From the NCBI RefSeq assembly GCF_021440085.1, contig NZ_JAKCPW010000011.1, positions 186,001 to 250,000 of the forward strand: a stretch of 64,000 bases of DNA, given 5' to 3'. Under the pieces are notes generated by a model. The model ran no database searches. It had not been told where the DNA came from and worked only from the letters and a program-made list of their open reading frames with translations. The position numbers and the translations under genes are program-made. Source of the stretch: Dyadobacter sp. CY261. Its GTDB lineage: Bacteria; Bacteroidota; Bacteroidia; Cytophagales; Spirosomataceae. This document shows positions 53,037-61,857 of this stretch, piece by piece (positions within the stretch are counted from its first letter, which is position 1; the number at the start of each line of letters is the position of its first letter).

Positions 53037-54071
53037 ATGGAACACCTGGAATCTTTTATCGGAAAAGTAATGGCCTCCAGGATGTTGATGCACCTTTCTT
53101 TTTGCCTCACGTTTGTGGCTGTCTTTTCATTCGCAGTCATTTTAAGTGGTAACTATGACGTGGCTGCCGCTGCCATGATCAGTTGTCTTTACATTTTGAC
53201 ATGTACCTATGTCGGAAGGTGGTATGGTAAGTCGTGGCTAAACCGGTCAGTAGTGCGGGAGCCCCTTTCAAAGTCAGTTTCGATTTTCCTGGTGCTAGTG
53301 TTGGGTGGTGCTGCCGGTGCTGCATATATGTTCAAAGGTGATATCTCCGGATACTTCCTGCAGAACCTGTTTATCTGCTTTCCCATTTCGTTACTCTTTG
53401 TATTTTTTGGTATCGCAATTGCCCTGGCGCGGCATGCAGTAGGGATGCAAGTCATAGAGGCTAAAATCGTAAAAGAGCAAAAGGAGAGCGAGCTTCGGCT
53501 CCTTTTATCACAACTGAGCCCGCATTTTCTTTTTAACACACTCAATAACATTTACGGAATATCACTCACACAGCAGCAAAGGGTCCCGAAACTGCTGCTT
53601 AAACTTTCCGAATTGCTCAGGTATAGTGTTTACGAAACGAGAGAAGAGTTTATCCCGCTTAAAAATGAATTGCTGTATTTAAAGAATTACATTGATTTTG
53701 AAAAAATACAGAATGGTGACAGGCTGGTGTCGGAAATTGCAATCGAGGAAAATCCCGACGATCGGATACGGATCGCTCCCATGCTGCTGATTGTTTTTGT
53801 TGAAAATGCATTCAAATATTCCAAAGCTACGCGCAAGCAAAGTATGCTGGTTATCATTGAATTACAAATCAAAAATGACTGGATCCACTTCTCAATCAAA
53901 AACTCATTCGAACCTGGACATAGGGAAAAAATGGGCTTTGAGGAGCCGTCAGGTATTGGCCTGCACCATACATTGAAAAGATTAAACCTGATTTATGGGA
54001 GTGATTATTTTTACAATGCTTACGTAAACGATGATATGTACCACGTTACACTACGGCTCAAAGCGAAATAA
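53037..54071 (+). CDS. LytS/YehU-family sensor histidine kinase
   Basis: A 344-residue membrane kinase with four N-terminal helices (about 15-135: FCLTFVAVFSFAVIL and others) and a His_kinase domain: phospho-acceptor in LLSQLSPHFLFNTLNNIYG (His about residue 163) and N-box IAPMLLIVFVENAFKYS with a final GIGLHHTLKRLNLIYG. The gene ends in TAATG, overlapping the LytTR start. ATG 53037 is used (GTG at 53034). The membrane part may sense a lipid or peptide; unknown. Confidence 0.9.
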   Translation: MEHLESFIGKVMASRMLMHLSFCLTFVAVFSFAVILSGNYDVAAAAMISCLYILTCTYVGRWYGKSWLNRSVVREPLSKSVSIFLVLVLGGAAGAAYMFKGDISGYFLQNLFICFPISLLFVFFGIAIALARHAVGMQVIEAKIVKEQKESELRLLLSQLSPHFLFNTLNNIYGISLTQQQRVPKLLLKLSELLRYSVYETREEFIPLKNELLYLKNYIDFEKIQNGDRLVSEIAIEENPDDRIRIAPMLLIVFVENAFKYSKATRKQSMLVIIELQIKNDWIHFSIKNSFEPGHREKMGFEEPSGIGLHHTLKRLNLIYGSDYFYNAYVNDDMYHVTLRLKAK

Positions 54072-54775
54072 TGATGATCAATTGCTTAATCGTCGACGAC
54101 GCACCGGTGGCAAGGGAAATTTTGGTAGAATACTGTAAACTGCTTCCTGTATTGCGGGTTGCAGGGATATGCAGCGATGCTTTTGAAGCCCGCGAGAAAA
54201 TACAACAGCTACAAGTCGACCTGCTATTGATGGATATCAACATGCCGGTCCTCTCAGGAATTGAACTTTTGAAGACATTGAAAAATCCTCCCCTGGTTGT
54301 TTTCACTACGGCCTACAAGGAATTTGCGACGGATGCTTTTGACCTGGCTGCCTGCGATTACCTGTTAAAACCATTCTCCGTCGAACGTTTTATTATTGCC
54401 ATCGACCGTGTCGTAGAGAGATTGAATCCCAAAGCGAATACTAAGCCTGAAATACCTGCTATCTCAGGCAACCATTTGCTATTACGGACTGAGGGCAGGA
54501 TCAACAAACTGAATTATGACCAGATCGTGTATTTAGAAGCTAACAGGAACAATACAAAGGTGGTCACTTCCAGTGAGCATTTAATAAGCCCGACACCGCT
54601 TTCATATATCGAAGCACAGCTGCCAGCTGAACTGTTCTCCAGGGTTCACCGATCCTTTATCGTCAATCTTTCAAAAGTCAGCAGTTGGCAGGGTAACCGG
54701 ATCATTCTCGGCAAAAATGAAGTGCCGCTAGGCGGCAGCTATAAGGATGAATTTTTGAAAATATTGGGAGCGTAA
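54071..54775 (+). CDS. LytTR-family response regulator
   Basis: A 234-residue regulator: receiver (1-125) with Asp9-Asp10 and phospho-acceptor Asp55 (LLMDINMPVLSG), Lys in LLKPFSVERF; LytTR DNA-binding domain (about 135-234: LLLRTEGRINKLNYDQIVYLEANRNN, ELFSRVHRSFIVNLSKV, VPLGGSYKDEFLKIL). It overlaps the kinase stop by one base. Likely regulates the divergent ABC operon at 51157-52832. Confidence 0.92.
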   Translation: MMINCLIVDDAPVAREILVEYCKLLPVLRVAGICSDAFEAREKIQQLQVDLLLMDINMPVLSGIELLKTLKNPPLVVFTTAYKEFATDAFDLAACDYLLKPFSVERFIIAIDRVVERLNPKANTKPEIPAISGNHLLLRTEGRINKLNYDQIVYLEANRNNTKVVTSSEHLISPTPLSYIEAQLPAELFSRVHRSFIVNLSKVSSWQGNRIILGKNEVPLGGSYKDEFLKILGA

Positions 54776-54795
54776 CTGCGACTGAGTCCTGCATA

Positions 54796-55554
54796 TTACG
54801 AATGGCGAAAAAAGTCCTTCGGAGTTAGGCCGGTGAACTTCTTGAAGTTTCTGATAAAGTGCGATTGGTCAAAAAAGCCTGCACGAAGCGCCGAATCGAG
54901 CAGAGAGTCGGTTAAATGCGCCCGGCCAATCAGGGCTTTCATGCGGACGATGTCTGCAAATTGTTTGGGGGCTGTACCAACGCTCTTTCTAAACCTCTTT
55001 TCGAATGCATCGAGACTAATATGCATACTTTCAGATAGTTCCTTCACATCAAGCACCCCACTTGCAGCCTTTATTTTTTCCACAGAATTGATAATGAGCA
55101 GATCAGCCTTTTGATAGCGGATTCTTTCAACAAAAAACTGTTGTACAATGCTCACCTTCTTTTCAATCGATCCGGCTGTCCATAATTGCTCTTCCAGCAT
55201 CATTAACTCAGATGGTCGGAAGAATTCGTCCAGGCCAACATTGGTTTCGAATAATTCGTGAATGGGTAAACTAAAAAAAGCGGCAGCGCCGCCCTCCTTA
55301 AACTGAACAAGGATGTTGGCGCTGTTTTTCCCGTATTCTACCAGCCTGAACGACTTCCTTAAACCAGATAAAGAAAATAGCGGCAGAACGGAATTTTCGG
55401 CTATTCCTTCAAATTGCACGGCCCCCTTCAAGCGAATGGCTACAACCACGGATGTGTCAGGCAATAAGCGGCTGACCAACGTGTCGCTGCTTTCAACAAC
55501 CACAAACGATTTTACGAATGGGGCTAAACAAGAAACAGGTTCGAATATTTGCAT
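54796..55554 (-). CDS. AraC-family transcriptional regulator
   Basis: A 252-residue regulator with N-terminal DUF6597-type sensor half (MQIFEPVSCLAPFVKSFVVVES, ... LLPDTSVVVAIRLKG) and C-terminal AraC helix-turn-helix pair (about 145-248: LDVKELSESMHISLDAFEKRFRKSVG, ALRAGFFDQSHFIRNFKKFTGLTPKDF). ATG 55554 used; TTG 55575 is upstream. It lies just after the haloalkane dehalogenase stop (55577), which it may regulate. Confidence 0.85.
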   Translation of the reverse strand: MQIFEPVSCLAPFVKSFVVVESSDTLVSRLLPDTSVVVAIRLKGAVQFEGIAENSVLPLFSLSGLRKSFRLVEYGKNSANILVQFKEGGAAAFFSLPIHELFETNVGLDEFFRPSELMMLEEQLWTAGSIEKKVSIVQQFFVERIRYQKADLLIINSVEKIKAASGVLDVKELSESMHISLDAFEKRFRKSVGTAPKQFADIVRMKALIGRAHLTDSLLDSALRAGFFDQSHFIRNFKKFTGLTPKDFFRHS

Positions 55555-55576
55555 AGGATAGGCACAATCTACCAAT

Positions 55577-56578
55577 TTACCTGCGTTCCCGCAACCATTT
55601 TGCTATGGCCAAACCAATTTCTTCCGAAGAGTCTTCTTGCAGATTATGATGTCCGTTTACAATCACATGAGTTTGGTTAGGCCAGAGCTTACAGGCATTT
55701 TTCTCTGCCTCGGCTAAGGTTCCGGGTGTCGCTTCGATGAACAGTTTCGGAATATTACTTTCTGCAAGCCAGCTGCTGTTGTCGTTTACAGTCCTGACAA
55801 TTTCCGCCGGTTCGCCGCCTAATGGCAACTGGCGGGCCCAGCTGAGCATAGCACGCCTGCCTTTTCCCGGCTCACCAAAAGGGCGACGGTATTCGGCTAA
55901 TTCTTCTTGTGACAGTGTGCGTAAAACTGTTTTTGGTAAATTAAACTCAATAAAAGAGTTGTCCACAAGTACCATTTTCTCCCCTTCATCGGTACGAAGC
56001 TTTTGAAAAGTCTCCCGTGCTACGCCAGGCACCTCGTCCCATGTGCGCGGTCTTGTGATGGATTCCATGTACACAATTCCTTTCACCGCGCCGGGATGGT
56101 TACGGGCCCACGCAAAAGCCAGTACGGAGCCCCAATCATGCACCACAAAAATGATGTCCCGTTCTATCCCGAGACTGCTGAGAAATTGGCTGAGGTATTT
56201 TTCGTTATTGCTGAAAGTATATTCCGCTTTGTCGGCGAATTTATCCGAGTCGCCCATACCCATCAAGTCGGGTGCAATGCACCGTCCCAAATGCTGAACG
56301 TGCGGCAGAATGTTTCGCCATATATAACTGGATGTTGGGTTTCCGTGGAGGAAAATAATCGGGTTGCCTTGCCCTGTCTCCACATAGGCCATTTTGAGCC
56401 CATTCATTAACTGGTATTTTTTTTGAATTGGAGAGACCGTTTGCTCCCGGGGTTGTGTGGCGTTCATTGTTACTTTGTTTTGTTTAGAAAATGCAGTTAC
56501 TTTTTCTTGCAAAGTGACCTGTGCAGGCGATAGGACCTGCACGCCGGTGATCAGCAAAATCATAAGTGTTGACTTCAT
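55577..56578 (-). CDS. Haloalkane dehalogenase family hydrolase with export signal
   Basis: A 333-residue alpha/beta hydrolase of the DhaA/LinB type, which replaces halide in alkyl halides with hydroxyl. The full catalytic set is visible: halide-binding Asn80 (HGNPTSSYIW) and Trp149, nucleophile Asp148 (VVHDWGSVLAF), acid Glu172 (YMESITRPRTW) and base His311 (NGHHNLQED). Asp-Glu spacing is 24, as in DhaA. The first about 20 residues (MKSTLMILLITGVQVLSPAQ) form a signal peptide, unusual for the family; ATG 56578 is used rather than a longer frame. Divergent natural substrate possible. Confidence 0.88.
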   Translation of the reverse strand: MKSTLMILLITGVQVLSPAQVTLQEKVTAFSKQNKVTMNATQPREQTVSPIQKKYQLMNGLKMAYVETGQGNPIIFLHGNPTSSYIWRNILPHVQHLGRCIAPDLMGMGDSDKFADKAEYTFSNNEKYLSQFLSSLGIERDIIFVVHDWGSVLAFAWARNHPGAVKGIVYMESITRPRTWDEVPGVARETFQKLRTDEGEKMVLVDNSFIEFNLPKTVLRTLSQEELAEYRRPFGEPGKGRRAMLSWARQLPLGGEPAEIVRTVNDNSSWLAESNIPKLFIEATPGTLAEAEKNACKLWPNQTHVIVNGHHNLQEDSSEEIGLAIAKWLRERR

Positions 56579-56770
56579 GCGTCGATTCTTTTTACAAAAG
56601 TCGCACTGCGTTAAACAAGTAAATAGTATAAAATCATTGATTTGCCGGACCGAAAAAGATACCGTGCATCCGGGAAAAGTTACGGGAAGATTGCTTTCTG
56701 ATATGATGCACAACGACTCTTTGCCGGGCATCACTTTGCAGCATGAGATCAAGAAGTATGGATACTTTGA

Positions 56771-57331
56771 CTATGAGACCAATGAGGCTCTGTTTCTGTC
56801 ACCAGCATCTGAATTAGCAGGCCCATTGGCTGACTGCCTGGTCATCGCAAACCATCCGGAAAATAGGGCCAATATGGAGAGAGACGTTCTTATTGCGTGA
56901 AAAGACTTCCATTGCAACAATTCACTAGCCACTTTGCTCTCAGCCAGGGTCCCGCCTGCCATAGCGAAATTTGCAGGCATAAAATAAGCAATAAAGATAA
57001 CAAGCACCAATAAGTTGCAGATCGCTGCAATCATCCATGCATTTTTATTGGCCAGCTTCTTTTTAAACGCATTTACAGATAAAATAATAGAAGACATTAG
57101 TGGCATCATTTCCAATGGCAGCATTGTCGATCCTAATGCTTTTGCATTCATTGAGAACCAGGATAAAAAGCCAGCGGGAGACATTGTTTGCCAAAACGGG
57201 ACTAAGACAAGCAGGATGACTAAACATCCACCGGTAAAAGCGGACTGGGCGGCTATTGTAAAAGTAGCCAGGTGGCGGTTAGTTTTCAGACGTTTATCTG
57301 ATACAGATGCCGGGGCGTGTAGTTGGATCAT
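56771..57331 (-). CDS. DUF1772-like membrane protein
   Basis: A 186-residue protein with four membrane helices (AQSAFTGGCLVILLVLVPFW, MSSIILSVNAF, MIAAICNLLVLVIFIAYFM, TSLSILALFSGWFAM). The pattern G..VPFW....P..FLSWF with Pro-Leu-Glu-Met-Met-Pro fits the DUF1772 (anthrone oxygenase-like) group. Members may be small oxygenases or membrane proteins; no activity assigned. It follows an AraC gene on the same strand (49-base gap) that probably controls it. Confidence 0.6.
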   Translation of the reverse strand: MIQLHAPASVSDKRLKTNRHLATFTIAAQSAFTGGCLVILLVLVPFWQTMSPAGFLSWFSMNAKALGSTMLPLEMMPLMSSIILSVNAFKKKLANKNAWMIAAICNLLVLVIFIAYFMPANFAMAGGTLAESKVASELLQWKSFHAIRTSLSILALFSGWFAMTRQSANGPANSDAGDRNRASLVS

Positions 57332-57380
57332 TGTTTCTTTCTTTGAATATTTTCTTACAAAGAAAGGAGCACGACAAAGC

Positions 57381-58196
57381 CTAAAATTGTAAAAAACGGA
57401 AGTGAGGTATCTGTTTTCTTAAATTATTCGGAGAATACCCTGTAATATCTTTCACGTCATTAATAAAATGAGCCTGATCGAAGAAGCCGCTTTCGTGTGC
57501 GATCCGGGTCAGCGCATGACCCGAATGAATCATTTTGGAGGCAGCCTGTTTCAGTTTTACTAACCGCAGGTATTCTTTCGGCGAACACCCAATATGGTCA
57601 TAAAAATGATTTCTGAGGGTTCGGTCTGAGACGTTCAGTTGTCTGGCCAGGTCTTTGATTTCTGTTGTAGCAGCATTGTTCTCCATGAGTTCTACCGCTG
57701 TGGTAATCAAGGACAGATCCCTGGCCAGCAAATGATCAAGGAATATATTTTCAACCTCGTCGAACATTTGCTCAGTGTCCGTACAATGTTGGATCTTCTC
57801 CTTAAAGGCGGTCGCAGCGAGTTGAAATAAATCTTGCGTATTGATGAGCCAGGGCAAGGATTTAATAGGTGTTTTGGTAAAATAGGCCAGACCAAAAGGT
57901 CGCACATGCGCCCCGATGATTTTGATCCGATCCGTTTGTGGTTGTACGACGATCTTTTGGGTTGAAATGCGTGAGATGACCATTTCTACCGAAACCGACT
58001 GGTTCAAACTCAGATTGGTGACTGTAAATGGATAATCAAAAAAATAGCCAAACGTAATTCTGGGAAATGGGATGATGTATTCTGAACTTAAGGCAAGCTG
58101 ACTTGCCGGGACATCAATGTAAAAATAGCAATCAACGAGTGTTGAAAGAAACGGGTCTAATGGCTTTTTCGTAACAAAATAATTATTATTATCCAT
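57381..58196 (-). CDS. AraC-family transcriptional regulator
   Basis: A 271-residue regulator: N-terminal DUF6597-like half (FVTKKPLDPFLSTLVDCYFYID, IIPFPRITFGYFFDYPFTV, HVRPFGLAYF) and AraC DNA-binding half (about 165-265: IKDLARQLNVSDRTLRNHFYDHIG, RIAHESGFFDQAHFINDVKDITGYSP). First of a two-gene run with the DUF1772-like gene. Distinct from the paralogue at 54796. Confidence 0.88.
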   Translation of the reverse strand: MDNNNYFVTKKPLDPFLSTLVDCYFYIDVPASQLALSSEYIIPFPRITFGYFFDYPFTVTNLSLNQSVSVEMVISRISTQKIVVQPQTDRIKIIGAHVRPFGLAYFTKTPIKSLPWLINTQDLFQLAATAFKEKIQHCTDTEQMFDEVENIFLDHLLARDLSLITTAVELMENNAATTEIKDLARQLNVSDRTLRNHFYDHIGCSPKEYLRLVKLKQAASKMIHSGHALTRIAHESGFFDQAHFINDVKDITGYSPNNLRKQIPHFRFLQF

Positions 58197-58420
58197 TGAT
58201 CCAGACTGTTACGTGTGTTGAAGGCCAAGTTTAATCTTTGATATCGGTCAATCCGGTTGTTTGTTGATTTACTCCTGAAAGTACAAAAATGGAATGGACA
58301 CACCTACATTTTGTTGCATACCCCAAACCTCTATCACATTCAGGCAATGTTACCAGACGGTCTCGAAGGAATCCAAGTCATTTTGACCGCGACAACGCGG
58401 CCGGCCGTTGCCGCCAGATA

Positions 58421-58834
58421 TCAAATAGCGTTTCTTAGCTGTTCTTTTTCAGCCGCTGATTGCCGTAAAAAGTAGCAGATTACCCAAAGCGTGATAATAG
58501 TACCTCCATGAATGAGCATCGCCCACAGGTTACTGCCGGGCGTACGCCATACAATGAGCATATCGGCGAAGGGAATGATGGAACCTGCCAATAAGGTGAG
58601 CAAGAGGGGCTTACGGTAATGAGACCAGGCAAACAGCACAATCATTAACCCTGAGAAAATATCCCGGATGCCTTTGATATAGTGAAAAGCGTAGTTAGGC
58701 TCTTGGTAATGAAGGCCAAATCCTGCTTCCCCAATTTCGGGTGCCAGCAAAAAACGACCGCCAATGAAGAGCAGGCCGAACCCAATCAACAGGCTTATCA
58801 GCCTGGCAGGTGAAGAGATGTGTTGCGTTGTCAT
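58421..58834 (-). CDS. DUF4267-type membrane protein
   Basis: A 137-residue four-helix protein. Pattern: LISLLIGFGLLFIGGRFLLAPE...GFGL, YIKGIRDIFSGLMIVLFAW, LTLLAGSIIPFADMLIVWRTPGS, HGGTIITLWVICYFL. This fits DUF4267. ATG 58834 is used; the longer frame to 58891 overlaps the upstream terminal region. It follows a Crp/Fnr gene on the same strand and is probably its target. Confidence 0.7.
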   Translation of the reverse strand: MTTQHISSPARLISLLIGFGLLFIGGRFLLAPEIGEAGFGLHYQEPNYAFHYIKGIRDIFSGLMIVLFAWSHYRKPLLLTLLAGSIIPFADMLIVWRTPGSNLWAMLIHGGTIITLWVICYFLRQSAAEKEQLRNAI

Positions 58835-58891
58835 AATCTTATGCGTTTTAAAGTACAGCACAAAATTGCCCAGCAAGCGCCACCTGTGCAT

Positions 58892-59503
58892 TCACTCAGG
58901 TGAAGAAATGCGGTTATAGTCCTTTCCCGCCCATCGCGCCCGGATACGACTCAATGACTGTGGCTTGACTCCCACGTAAGAGGCAATATGATACTGAGTG
59001 ATTCGGGCCGCGAGCGTCGGATATGCATCTAAAAATACCTGGTAACGTACTTCCGGCGAGTCCGTATAGAGTGAGACAAGCTGCCCCATTGCCTGAACAA
59101 AAATTTGTTCGATCACTATCCGGCCAAAACGTTCGCCATAATTTAGCTCGGTGAATAAGCGTTGCAGGTTGGCAGATGAGATAATGAACAACGTTGAATC
59201 CTCAATGGCCTGAATAGTACGTCGGCAGGGCTGTTGCGAAAGAAAGCTTTCATAATCACAGACAAAGTCGTTTTCTAAACCGAAGCTATAAATTTTCTCG
59301 TCCCCATCCTGGTTGACAAAATACCGAACCAAGCCCGTCTGAATAAACCCTACCTGTTGGCAAACCTGACCTTGCTGAACAAAATAATCTCCCTTTTTTA
59401 GAGACCAGGGCTGGAACAAGGTGCCTATCAGCGTCGTGTCCGCTTCATTGAGTGGAACTATGTGTCGTATCGTCTCGATAAGAGCAGTCAGCGGGTAATT
59501 CAT
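58892..59503 (-). CDS. Crp/Fnr-family transcriptional regulator
   Basis: A 203-residue regulator: cyclic-nucleotide-binding-like roll (LKKGDYFVQQGQVCQQVGFIQTGLVRYF, about 35-125) and winged helix with YHIASYVGVKPQSLSRIRARW (about 175-195). ATG 59503 is used, GTG 59506 is upstream. It belongs to the same broad subfamily as the regulator at 16998. It precedes DUF4267 by 57 bases. Confidence 0.85.
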   Translation of the reverse strand: MNYPLTALIETIRHIVPLNEADTTLIGTLFQPWSLKKGDYFVQQGQVCQQVGFIQTGLVRYFVNQDGDEKIYSFGLENDFVCDYESFLSQQPCRRTIQAIEDSTLFIISSANLQRLFTELNYGERFGRIVIEQIFVQAMGQLVSLYTDSPEVRYQVFLDAYPTLAARITQYHIASYVGVKPQSLSRIRARWAGKDYNRISSPE

Positions 59504-59743
59504 CACTATTCTGCGTATAATTGAATGTTATGGCAAACTATATCATTTACAGGACAATACCATTGAGCGCCTTCCGGGGGACGCAAACTGACCGATATGA
59601 ATCAAAGATATGGTTGGCACAATACCCCTCTGTAATAGTCCTAAGACCCCATCAGGGATATTGCACGCTTGCAATAACTTTGTCCCGCTAACGCTGGCCG
59701 TGATATTACCGGCAGTAACCAAAACATATAAAATGCAATCTAA

Positions 59744-60313
59744 ATGAGAAAGGTAGTTTTATTCGCACACATCTCCCTGGATGGTTTTGCAGGAGACGTC
59801 AATGGTGGCCTCGGTTTTCTGACGTATGATCAGGAGTTGCAACAATACGCCGGAGAGCTGGTCAAAACAGTGGGCGCTCCTTTATATGGCAAGACCACCT
59901 ACCAGTTGATGGAAGGTTACTGGCCCACCATATTAAACGACCCCAATGCCGACAAGCATTCGCTGGAGCATGCGCAATGGGTGCACGATATTCCCAAAGT
60001 AGTCTTTTCGACGACACTGGACACCGCAGGCTGGAATAACACGACACTGGTCAAAGACCATGTTGTGGAAGCGGTAAGCAAGCTCAAAGAAGAGCCCGGC
60101 AAAGATCTGGTCATATTCGGCAGCCCCGGCCTTGCCAAAAGTTTTATGAAGCTGGGACTGATAGATGAGTGTAAACTCACCTTGCATCCTGTGATATTGG
60201 GCAATGGTATCAGTCTGTTTGATGGTAATATCGCGAAAAGCTCCCTGAAATTACTGGAAAGCAACACCCTTAAATCGGGCGTTGTTACCTTGCATTATGA
60301 AGTTGGTAGGTAA
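59744..60313 (+). CDS. RibD-C/dihydrofolate-reductase-like protein
   Basis: A 189-residue cytoplasmic protein of the RibD C-terminal/DHFR-like family: MRKVVLFAHISLDGFAGD (typical start), GKTTYQLMEGYWP, KVVFSTTLD, DLVIFGSPGLAKSFMKLGLIDECKLTLHPVILGNGISLF. NADPH-dependent reductase is expected; substrate unknown (not the true folate or riboflavin enzyme by context). It stands alone, divergent from the Crp/Fnr gene. Confidence 0.88.
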   Translation: MRKVVLFAHISLDGFAGDVNGGLGFLTYDQELQQYAGELVKTVGAPLYGKTTYQLMEGYWPTILNDPNADKHSLEHAQWVHDIPKVVFSTTLDTAGWNNTTLVKDHVVEAVSKLKEEPGKDLVIFGSPGLAKSFMKLGLIDECKLTLHPVILGNGISLFDGNIAKSSLKLLESNTLKSGVVTLHYEVGR

Positions 60314-60325
60314 AGGATTTCTGTA

Positions 60326-60371
60326 AATCACGGACTGACTCGACTATATTGAGACGATTCAGCCCGTGATT
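60326..60371. terminator. Hairpin between convergent genes
   Basis: Arms aatcacggactga (60326-60338) and tcagcccgtgatt (60359-60371) pair with one mismatch and a 20-base loop. It follows the reductase gene (ends 60313). Confidence 0.6.
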
Positions 60372-60465
60372 AATTTGCCGGCGATTTGTTATTTGATGGT
60401 AAGATCCGAAAGGTGAGCGCATGGTGAATGTCCATCCACAGGCTGTAATCGTTTGTTAATCGCGA

Positions 60466-61791
60466 CTATCTGGCATTCGCAATCGCGCTGAAAGATGCCC
60501 GCACTTTTACCGGAGTAGTCTTCTTGCCCTCCCGATAGAGGTTGCATACGACCGTGCCGCTGGATATCTCGTTTGTTGCGGTAAATCTTTCAACGTTGAG
60601 CTCAGCTGGATCGAAGACAACTTTGTCAAGCTCAGCATGAGTTTCCTCAAAATACATGGTGCTATAACTTGCACCACCATCCCTTGCAGGGCCTCCGATG
60701 AAAAATGTAGATTTTTGGAGTTCTCTATGGTCGCCTTTCAGGGTGTAGGACTTAGGTCCGGTAAACCAGCCAAGCAAACCGGCCTGAAAGTCCACGATCT
60801 TTGCTGATCTGCTTTGCTCGCTTATTTTAACAAAGTAAGAAGTCCCATTCTCGTGGATTTGGTGACTGATATCGATATCAATGTCTTCGTATCGTTTTCC
60901 ATCAACAATCAGAACGCCCGCCGAGCGAATTTTGATGTTGCGGACCAGTTGGGCTCCCGCCTCCTTGATGAGCTTTATTCCGACGGCCATCTGTCGCTTT
61001 TCTTTCGCAGGAAGTTTGTTTGGTGCGACATAATAAAACCTTGCGTTGTTTGCGTTTTCCGGTTTGAGCTTGATGAGACCTGTCTGAGCATCCAAGGTAG
61101 ACTTCCCGTTAACAGTCCATGCGCTAATTTCACTCACGGTACTCAGGATTCCGAGCGGCACAAAAAGCTCTTCTTCGGGGGACGTCGGTTTAAAGCTCTC
61201 GTCAATGTGCCGAAGTTCGAGAGTGGTTTCTTCTGATGGAATGAGTGTGTCTTTGGTGCAGTAAAGAAAATACTTTGAGACAATAGAAGTTCGACCCGTC
61301 TTGGTCAGCTTTGCTGAGATCCGCCCGGTGGTATTATCCAACTCGGCCTTACGGGTAATGGCCCAGCTTCCTTCCGCCTGCTGTTGGGCGAGTCCAAGCG
61401 CGCCGGCTGCGCCGTTCAGGTCCTCCCCGGTAGAATGATAGGCAAAGGTAGCCGGTTTGTTGAACTTGATTTCTTCGGGGGTAATCCGGTAGCTGGTCCC
61501 CACGCCGACCATTGCGGTGTTTTCGATCGGTTCGACGCTAAACGGGGTAGATTTACTGAGTGCGCCGCTTGGAATGGTCAGCGTCAACTTGCCATCGTTT
61601 GTTGTCAGGCTTCCACCTTCCGGCCCGATCGTTTTGGTTGTTGCCGGTCCGATCGGCTTCCCGAACGCGGTCACCGTTCCTGGTCGATAAACCGGATTTT
61701 TGGACGGGTCTTTGGTATCCGGCAGCCTGGTTTCGCATGCCCATAGAAATAGTAGCGAAATAATAAGTACAGAAGAAAATACATGATTCAT
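60466..61791 (-). CDS. ZU5-like lipoprotein of unknown function
   Basis: A 441-residue lipoprotein (Cys in FLWACETR). Residues about 50-130 look like a ZU5-type segment (IGPEGGSLTTNDGKLTLTIPSGAL, TSYRITPEEIKFNKPATFAYH). The remaining 300 residues have no recognised domain. Its promoter side faces the cytochrome gene end at 61858. Related bacterial ZU5 proteins occur on surfaces and in peptidase complexes; no role assigned here. Confidence 0.7.
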   Translation of the reverse strand: MNHVFSSVLIISLLFLWACETRLPDTKDPSKNPVYRPGTVTAFGKPIGPATTKTIGPEGGSLTTNDGKLTLTIPSGALSKSTPFSVEPIENTAMVGVGTSYRITPEEIKFNKPATFAYHSTGEDLNGAAGALGLAQQQAEGSWAITRKAELDNTTGRISAKLTKTGRTSIVSKYFLYCTKDTLIPSEETTLELRHIDESFKPTSPEEELFVPLGILSTVSEISAWTVNGKSTLDAQTGLIKLKPENANNARFYYVAPNKLPAKEKRQMAVGIKLIKEAGAQLVRNIKIRSAGVLIVDGKRYEDIDIDISHQIHENGTSYFVKISEQSRSAKIVDFQAGLLGWFTGPKSYTLKGDHRELQKSTFFIGGPARDGGASYSTMYFEETHAELDKVVFDPAELNVERFTATNEISSGTVVCNLYREGKKTTPVKVRASFSAIANAR

Positions 61792-61857
61792 GGCTTGGTT
61801 GTATTTGGATTGATTATGGGTCAGATAATAAGGAGCTTTTTTTAACGGCGCTCGTTT

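Noticed and set aside
58257..58475. Plus-strand 72-codon frame between AraC and DUF4267
   Set aside because: Partly overlaps the DUF4267 gene in antisense and has no family features.
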